Positions 59,064 through 64,000 of a stretch of 64,000 nucleotides of DNA are shown one piece after another. Origin of the DNA: JAFAHS01 sp046728175 (GTDB lineage Bacteria; Desulfobacterota; Binatia; Binatales; Binataceae); NCBI GenBank assembly GCA_046728175.1, contig JBKPEA010000034.1, forward strand, positions 1 to 64,000, written 5' to 3'. Within the stretch, counting starts at the first letter, position 1. Every line of letters starts with the position of its first letter. A model generated the notes under the pieces. The model saw only the letters and a program-made list of their open reading frames with translations. It had not been told where the DNA came from and ran no database searches. The position numbers and the translations under genes were made by a program.

Positions 59064-60311
59064 TTACATATTGTCGACGATGGCTTTACCGAACTCCGAG
59101 CACTTGAGGAGCTTTGCCCCTGTCATCAGGCGCTCGAAATCGTAAGTGACAGTTTTGTTCGCGATGGTCTTTTCAAGCCCGCGGATGATGCTGTCCGCAA
59201 CTTCCTGCCATCCCATGTGCTCGAACATCAGCACCCCGGACAGAATAACGGAACCCGGATTGACCTTGTCCTGGTTGGCGTACTTTGGTGCGGTGCCGTG
59301 GGTTGCTTCGAAGATCGCGTGGCCGGTCAGGTAGTTGATATTGGCGCCGGGAGCGATTCCGATTCCTCCGACCTGAGCTGCCAGCGCATCGGAGATATAG
59401 TCGCCGTTAAGATTCATGGTGGCAACGACATCAAACTCGTCGGGCCGCGTGAGAACCTGCTGGAGGGTGATGTCGGCGATCGCGTCCTTCACCAGAATCT
59501 GGCCCGCGGGCGCCTTGCCTCCGCAGTCGTCCCATCCGACCGCCCTGCCCTTGTATTCGCGCCGCACCAGCTCGTAGCCCCAATCGCGGAACGCGCCCTC
59601 GGTAAACTTCATGATGTTACCCTTGTGCACAAAGGTCACGCTCTTGCGCTTGTGGCGTAATGCGTAGTCGAGTGCGGCGCGGATCAGCCGTTCGGAACCT
59701 TCACGCGAGACCGGCTTGATGCCGATGCCGGAGGTTTCCGGAAAGCGAATCTTGGTCACGCCCATTTCGTCGCGCAGGAACTTGACAACCTTTTTGGCTT
59801 CGGGCGAGTCGGCCGGCCATTCGACGCCCGCGTAGATGTCTTCCGTATTCTCGCGAAAGATTATGACGTCGAGTTTTTCCGGATGTTTTACGGGACTCGG
59901 TACTCCGGTGAAATAGCGGACCGGGCGCAGACAGACGTAGAGATCGAGGAGCTGGCGCAGCGCCACGTTGAGCGAGCGGATTCCGCCGCCCACCGGCGTG
60001 GTCAGCGGCCCCTTGATACCGACCAGGAACTCCTTGAACGCATCAACTGTCTCGTCCGGCAGCCAGGTATTCAGCTCCTTGAACGGCTTCTCGCCCGCGA
60101 GGACCTCCATCCACGCGATTTTCCGTTTGCCGCCGTACGCTTTTTCGACCGCCCTGTCGAAGACGTATTGCGACGCGCGCCAGATGTCGGGACCGGTACC
60201 ATCGCCCTCGATGAAGGGAATGATCGGCCGGTCGGGCACGTTGAGTGCCTGATTCTGGCCGAGGGTTATTTTTTCGCCGTTGCTCGGAACCTTGATGTGT
60301 TTATACGCCAT
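59064..60311 (-). CDS. icd: Isocitrate dehydrogenase (NADP type)
   Basis: A 415-residue enzyme oxidising isocitrate to 2-oxoglutarate. It has 'GIRSLNVALRQ' (the substrate Ser that E. coli AceK phosphorylates), 'FRENTEDIYAG', 'HKGNIMKFTEGAFRDWGYEL', and 'GTAPKYANQDKVNPGS', whose Lys-Tyr pair marks NADP specificity. It stands apart from the sdh-mdh-suc cluster. No aceK is present. Confidence 0.95.
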   Translation of the reverse strand: MAYKHIKVPSNGEKITLGQNQALNVPDRPIIPFIEGDGTGPDIWRASQYVFDRAVEKAYGGKRKIAWMEVLAGEKPFKELNTWLPDETVDAFKEFLVGIKGPLTTPVGGGIRSLNVALRQLLDLYVCLRPVRYFTGVPSPVKHPEKLDVIIFRENTEDIYAGVEWPADSPEAKKVVKFLRDEMGVTKIRFPETSGIGIKPVSREGSERLIRAALDYALRHKRKSVTFVHKGNIMKFTEGAFRDWGYELVRREYKGRAVGWDDCGGKAPAGQILVKDAIADITLQQVLTRPDEFDVVATMNLNGDYISDALAAQVGGIGIAPGANINYLTGHAIFEATHGTAPKYANQDKVNPGSVILSGVLMFEHMGWQEVADSIIRGLEKTIANKTVTYDFERLMTGAKLLKCSEFGKAIVDNM

Positions 60312-60460
60312 CTCGCTTGTGTTGCCCCAGAACTGAATTTGCGCGTCGATTGTGTGAAGGTCCGCTAATCGCGCCGCGGTGTCTGGTATTCAGCCGCTAA
60401 TAATATAGGAACCGCTCCGCGATACTAGATCCATCCGTCTAGACAGAGCGCGCGTGGGTT

Positions 60461-60488
60461 TTGAGCGCCAGTCCGGCGGAGTTATACT
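60461..60488 (+). promoter_or_regulatory. Sigma-70-type promoter of the acyl-CoA dehydrogenase gene
   Basis: 'ttgagc' (60461-60466), a 16-base spacer and 'tatact' (60483-60488). Transcription would start near 60495, giving a short leader of about 25 bases with 'cggag' before ATG 60520. Confidence 0.55.
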
Positions 60489-60519
60489 GCGCGCGATCTA
60501 CCTCGATCGGAGCCAGCAA

Positions 60520-61734
60520 ATGGATTTCAGTTACACGCCGTCGCAGGAAAGTTTTCGCACCGAGCTGCGCACCTGGCTTGGGAGAAACTCGCGGGAGGTT
60601 TTTGGAAGAGGCGGCGAAGGACTGGGAGGCTCCACGGCGAGTCTGCTCGACGTGCGCGATGACGGGCGCTGGAACCAGATGCTCGATTACCATCGCCGAC
60701 TCTACCGGTCGGGCTACGTCGCGCTGCACTGGCCCAAGGAATGGGGCGGCGGCGGCGCCGACCTGGTGGAACAATCGATCTACCAGGACGAAGTGTTGCG
60801 GCTCGGGTTGCCGCTCTATGGAGCGAATCAACTCGCCATCGATCGCATCGGACCCACGATCATGCTGATGGGAACTGATGAGCAGAAACAGCGCCATCTC
60901 CACCCGATGTTAACCGGCGAGCAGATCTGGTGTCAGGGATACTCGGAGCCCAACGCGGGCTCCGACCTGGCCGGTATCCAGACCAGGGCGATCGTCGAGG
61001 GCGACTCTTTCGTGGTCAATGGGCAGAAGGTCTGGACCAGCCTCGCGCAGCGCTCGGATTGGCAAGTGCTGCTGGTGCGGACCGATCCGGAGGCGCCCAA
61101 GCATAAGGGTATCTCGTACCTGCTGGTCGATATGCATACTCCGGGCATCACGGTTCGGCCCCTGGTCCAGATGACCGGTGAGGCCGGATTCAACGAGGTC
61201 TTCTACGACAACGTGCGGGTGCCCAAGGAAAACCTGGTTGGCGAATTGAACCAGGGATGGCAGGTCTCGATCGCCACCCTGATGTTCGAGCGCGTGTCGG
61301 GCGGCACTCGCCATCCGGTCGAGCGGACCATAAACGAACTGGTGGAGCTTGCGAAACAGGTGGACTTCCAGGGGGTACCCGCACCACAGCATCCGTACGT
61401 GCGCCAGAAGCTGGCGGCATTCGTGAGCGATGCGCGCTGCCTCCGGTTGAGCCGCTATCGCTCACTGACCTCGCAACTCAAGGGCAAGGTGCCGGGACCT
61501 GAAAGTTCGTTTGGCAAGCTGTTCGCGACCGAACTGAACCTGCGAGTCGCGATGTTTGCGGACGAGTTGCTGGGACCGTACGGACTGCTGGAAAGCGACT
61601 CGCTTGGCTCGGTGGAGAATGGCAAATGGACCCATCGCACGCTCGCCGCGCGCGGGCTGACCATCGCGGCAGGGTCCAGTGAGATCCAGCACAACATCAT
61701 CGGAGAGCGCGTGTTAAAGCTGCCCAAGGGGTGA
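60520..61734 (+). CDS. Acyl-CoA dehydrogenase
   Basis: A 404-residue flavoenzyme with the three ACAD regions: an alpha N-terminal domain ('LHWPKEWGGGGA'), the middle barrel ('CQGYSEPNAGSDLAGIQTRA', 'VNGQKVWTSLAQ'), and the C-terminal helical domain ending 'GSSEIQHNIIGERVLKLPKG'. It introduces a 2,3-double bond into acyl-CoA. The chain or steroid specificity cannot be read. A P450 gene follows 317 bases later on the same strand. Confidence 0.93.
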   Translation: MDFSYTPSQESFRTELRTWLGRNSREVFGRGGEGLGGSTASLLDVRDDGRWNQMLDYHRRLYRSGYVALHWPKEWGGGGADLVEQSIYQDEVLRLGLPLYGANQLAIDRIGPTIMLMGTDEQKQRHLHPMLTGEQIWCQGYSEPNAGSDLAGIQTRAIVEGDSFVVNGQKVWTSLAQRSDWQVLLVRTDPEAPKHKGISYLLVDMHTPGITVRPLVQMTGEAGFNEVFYDNVRVPKENLVGELNQGWQVSIATLMFERVSGGTRHPVERTINELVELAKQVDFQGVPAPQHPYVRQKLAAFVSDARCLRLSRYRSLTSQLKGKVPGPESSFGKLFATELNLRVAMFADELLGPYGLLESDSLGSVENGKWTHRTLAARGLTIAAGSSEIQHNIIGERVLKLPKG

Positions 61735-62051
61735 GCTCATCCGTTCAAAAGCTGTCTGGCCGACGGCTCTGCCCGTAAGCCGATGCGCACTCCTAACACC
61801 GCACTTGCTGCCGTTCCTTCAACCGGTCGGACCGAAAGACATCGAGCTGCAGAATTCCCTCTAACTGGGGGCGGCCGCGTCCGCCGGCATCCGGTGCGGA
61901 AGTCTCCCCGCTGGCCAGGCGACTGAAACAGTTTGGTCCAGTTGGTCCGGCCGTAGTCCGAATGGATGACCACCCTGCGGTTAGTCACGCGGGTTGTGTT
62001 CTGCTTCAATTTTGCAGGGACGTGTCCGACTTACGACCAGGGGACCATGGA
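61735..62051. other. Intergenic region, 317 bases
   Basis: It separates the acyl-CoA dehydrogenase and P450 genes. No small gene or strong hairpin with T-run was found; 'agggga' precedes the P450 ATG. Confidence 0.5.
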
Positions 62052-63302
62052 ATGAAGCTGGATGAAATCGATCTCACCGACCTCGACTTTTTTGTTCACG
62101 GCGATCCGCAGGCGGCGTTCCGCCTGCTGCGGGCGGAGGCTCCCGTGTTCTGGCACGAGCGAAAGCCCGGCCAGGGCTTCTGGGCGGTGTCCAGCTACGA
62201 AGACGCGCTCAAGGTTTACCACAATCCGATGACGTACAGCTCGGAACGCGGCATTTCGCTGCAGTTCAATCAGGACGGAACCGAAAACGGAGCCGCCGGC
62301 TTCGGCATGATGATGATCACGACCGACCCACCCCGCCACAGCCGGGTCCGCCAGGTAATCAACCGCCGCTTCACGCCGCGCGCGGTCAGCGTGTACGAAC
62401 CGCGCATCCGGAAGATCTCGGCCGCGATCGTCGACGCGATTATCGAGAAGGGCGAATGCGATTTCGTGGTCGATATCGCTGCGAAACTTCCCACCGCTGT
62501 CACCTGCGAGATGATGGGAATTCCGCGCGAATACTGGAACATGATGTTCGAACTGACCAATATGTCGATCGGTACGGAGGATCCGGAGTATCAACAGGGC
62601 CGTACCGCTAGGGAGACCGGGGAGGCGGCACAGGCGCAGGTGTTTAGCTATTTTTCGCAACTGATCGCGGACTGCAAGAAAAACCCCGGTGACGACCTGG
62701 TGAGTGCGTTTGTACACGGCGAAATCGACGGAGTGAAGTTTGATGAGATGGAAGTGCTGTTCAACTGCTTCCTGCTCATCGTCGCCGGGCAGGAGACGAC
62801 TCGCAACGCCACCTCGGGCGGCATGCTCGCACTGATTGAGAATCCCGGTGCAGCGGCGCGGCTGAAGGCCGACCCCTCGATCGTTGATACCGCAATCGAG
62901 GAAATTCTTCGCTATACGACGCCGGTGACCCACATCCTGCGGGTTGCTCGAACCGATGGTGAACTCCGCGGCAACCCGATTCGCGCCGGCGATCGCGTGG
63001 TGAACTGGAATATCTCGGCCAACCGCGACGAGGCGGCATTTACGCGACCCGACTCGTTCGACCTTGCGCGTAGTCCGAACGATCATCTGGCCTTCGGCCA
63101 CGGCGAGCACTTTTGTTTGGGGGCCAACCTCGCGCGCCTGGAGCTGCGGGTGATCCTCGACGAAGTGTTACGGCGGATACCGGACATCGAATTGGCTGGC
63201 CCGATGGAGCGGCTGCGCTCGAACTTCGTCGCAGGCATCAAGCACATGCCGGTGCGATTCACGCCAAAACGCACGAGTGCAGGTGAAGCCGCGCGAGCGT
63301 GA
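62052..63302 (+). CDS. Cytochrome P450, CYP124/125/142-like
   Basis: A 416-residue soluble bacterial P450. The heme loop is 'FGHGEHFCLGANLARLE' with axial Cys355. The oxygen-activating I helix is 'VAGQETTRNATSGGML', and the K helix has 'EILRY'. The 'AGxETTRN' form and the 'DDLVSAFVHGEIDG' region are like the lipid- and sterol-side-chain hydroxylases CYP124/125/142. No ferredoxin or reductase gene is close. ATG 62052 follows 'agggga' and is preferred over an upstream in-frame codon. Confidence 0.9.
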   Translation: MKLDEIDLTDLDFFVHGDPQAAFRLLRAEAPVFWHERKPGQGFWAVSSYEDALKVYHNPMTYSSERGISLQFNQDGTENGAAGFGMMMITTDPPRHSRVRQVINRRFTPRAVSVYEPRIRKISAAIVDAIIEKGECDFVVDIAAKLPTAVTCEMMGIPREYWNMMFELTNMSIGTEDPEYQQGRTARETGEAAQAQVFSYFSQLIADCKKNPGDDLVSAFVHGEIDGVKFDEMEVLFNCFLLIVAGQETTRNATSGGMLALIENPGAAARLKADPSIVDTAIEEILRYTTPVTHILRVARTDGELRGNPIRAGDRVVNWNISANRDEAAFTRPDSFDLARSPNDHLAFGHGEHFCLGANLARLELRVILDEVLRRIPDIELAGPMERLRSNFVAGIKHMPVRFTPKRTSAGEAARA

Positions 63303-63438
63303 TCCGAGGCGCCCGGCGAGAATCAGGTTGCTCATTCTGAACCCTGCGTTGATTTGAGGGTTTCTCCCCTAGCCGCTGCGCTTGCAGTCCTGCAGGGATG
63401 CTTGGCGGGGAGCGAATCGACGGACGCGAATCTGAGTT

Positions 63439-64000
63439 CTAGCGCAAGGTCTTTTGGATGGGGCCGGCCCAGCGCCCGAAGATCGCGTCTGACAGGAGTT
63501 CGAGCTCGGAGACATGACGGGCGGTTGCGCCGATCATTTCGGCGGCAGAAATCTTTTCTTTTTCCAGTTCCCGCGGCCACTCGGCGGCCATGGCCGCTAC
63601 CGATTCAGGCGTCACTTCAATATGGAATTGCAGCCCGTACACGGAACTGCCGTAGCGGTACCCCTGGCACGGTGTCTTCTCAGATGAGGCAAGCGAGACC
63701 GCGCCCGCAGGCAGCTCGAAGATATCGCCGTGCCAGTGAAACGGAGTGATGGTGGGAGCTACCCCGCGCCACAGACGGTCTTCCAGGGCAGCGTCGGACA
63801 AGGTCACTGGATACCATCCGATCTCCTTTCCGGCCGGATTGCGTGTGACCTTGGCGCCGAGCGCGGCCGCGACAATTTGGGCACCCAGACAGACACCGAG
63901 CACCGGCAGGTCCCCCCGGACGGCTTGCTCGATCAGCTGCATCTCGTCGCGCAGAAATGGATACTGGTCGGCTTGATAGACCGCCATGGGACCGCCCATC
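63439..64000 (-). CDS. Class I glutamine amidotransferase (GMP synthase-like), 5' end outside window
   Basis: At least 186 residues of a GATase-1 domain: 'PVLGVCLGAQIVAAALG' with the nucleophilic Cys, and 'YGLQFHIEVTPE' carrying the catalytic His and Glu. 'GGPMAVYQ' near the window edge shows that the N-terminal strands lie outside. The family includes GuaA-like stand-alone amidotransferases (for example gamma-glutamyl-gamma-aminobutyrate or puuD-like and carnitine-type proteins) with unknown substrates here. The frame is open at the window end. Confidence 0.85.
   Translation of the reverse strand, partial: MGGPMAVYQADQYPFLRDEMQLIEQAVRGDLPVLGVCLGAQIVAAALGAKVTRNPAGKEIGWYPVTLSDAALEDRLWRGVAPTITPFHWHGDIFELPAGAVSLASSEKTPCQGYRYGSSVYGLQFHIEVTPESVAAMAAEWPRELEKEKISAAEMIGATARHVSELELLSDAIFGRWAGPIQKTLR

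Overview
The window is a GC-rich chromosomal stretch from a Gram-negative (diderm) bacterium. LpxC (lipid A synthesis), an RlpA lipoprotein, several lipobox proteins, two signal peptidases and a probable outer-membrane protein support this. The domain mix (NtrY-like kinase, CoxD/CoxE-type AAA+/VWA pair, b558-type succinate dehydrogenase, acyl-CoA dehydrogenase, P450) suggests a deltaproteobacteria-like or Binatota-like lineage. That placement is inference. No transposase, phage gene, CRISPR array, tRNA or rRNA was found.

Left part (1-9.0 kb, + strand): the C-terminal part of an EF-G paralog, an SDR, a small DUF2905 protein, an NtrY-like membrane histidine kinase, and an ORF that joins a phosphoacceptor receiver domain to a complete LpxC deacetylase. 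Then come a pteridine-reductase-like SDR, a BT1/MFS-like permease and a QueC-like PP-loop enzyme, the last two overlapping. From 9.2 to 24.4 kb the strands are mixed: APH-like kinase, parvulin, NRDE protein, FAD oxidoreductase, AAA+/VWA pair, bifunctional-nuclease family protein, TPR proteins, a DsbA-like protein, a broken histidine kinase remnant, a dNTPase, RlpA and a HELTH-motif lipoprotein.

Middle part (24.4-53 kb, - strand): a nearly unbroken collinear block with many 1-16 base overlaps. In transcription order it runs sdhC-sdhA-sdhB, mdh, sucC-sucD, ndk, rlmN, MTA phosphorylase, PfkB kinase, GT2, UDP-glucose dehydrogenase, epimerase, lepA, two lepB genes, a coiled-coil protein, pyrR, a pyrB fusion, pyrC, carA, carB, recG and a NUDIX gene. 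It holds a TCA module, an envelope-sugar and protein-export module, and the first half of pyrimidine synthesis. The pyrB gene encodes aspartate transcarbamoylase joined to a PyrI-type zinc ribbon and a second PyrR-like phosphoribosyltransferase domain. Ahead of pyrR lies a 5' leader with the anatomy of a PyrR-responsive attenuator: a CNGNGA hexaloop hairpin, a competing antiterminator and a terminator with a U-run.

Right part (53-64 kb): a GNAT acetyltransferase, an outer-membrane-type protein, a large GH63-like glycosidase, a 58-residue lipoprotein, NADP-type isocitrate dehydrogenase, an acyl-CoA dehydrogenase with a good promoter, a CYP124/125/142-like P450, and a class I glutamine amidotransferase cut by the window end.

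The most striking items are the receiver-LpxC fusion beside its likely kinase, the PyrB-zinc ribbon-PyrR fusion, and the PyrR attenuator that could govern it.
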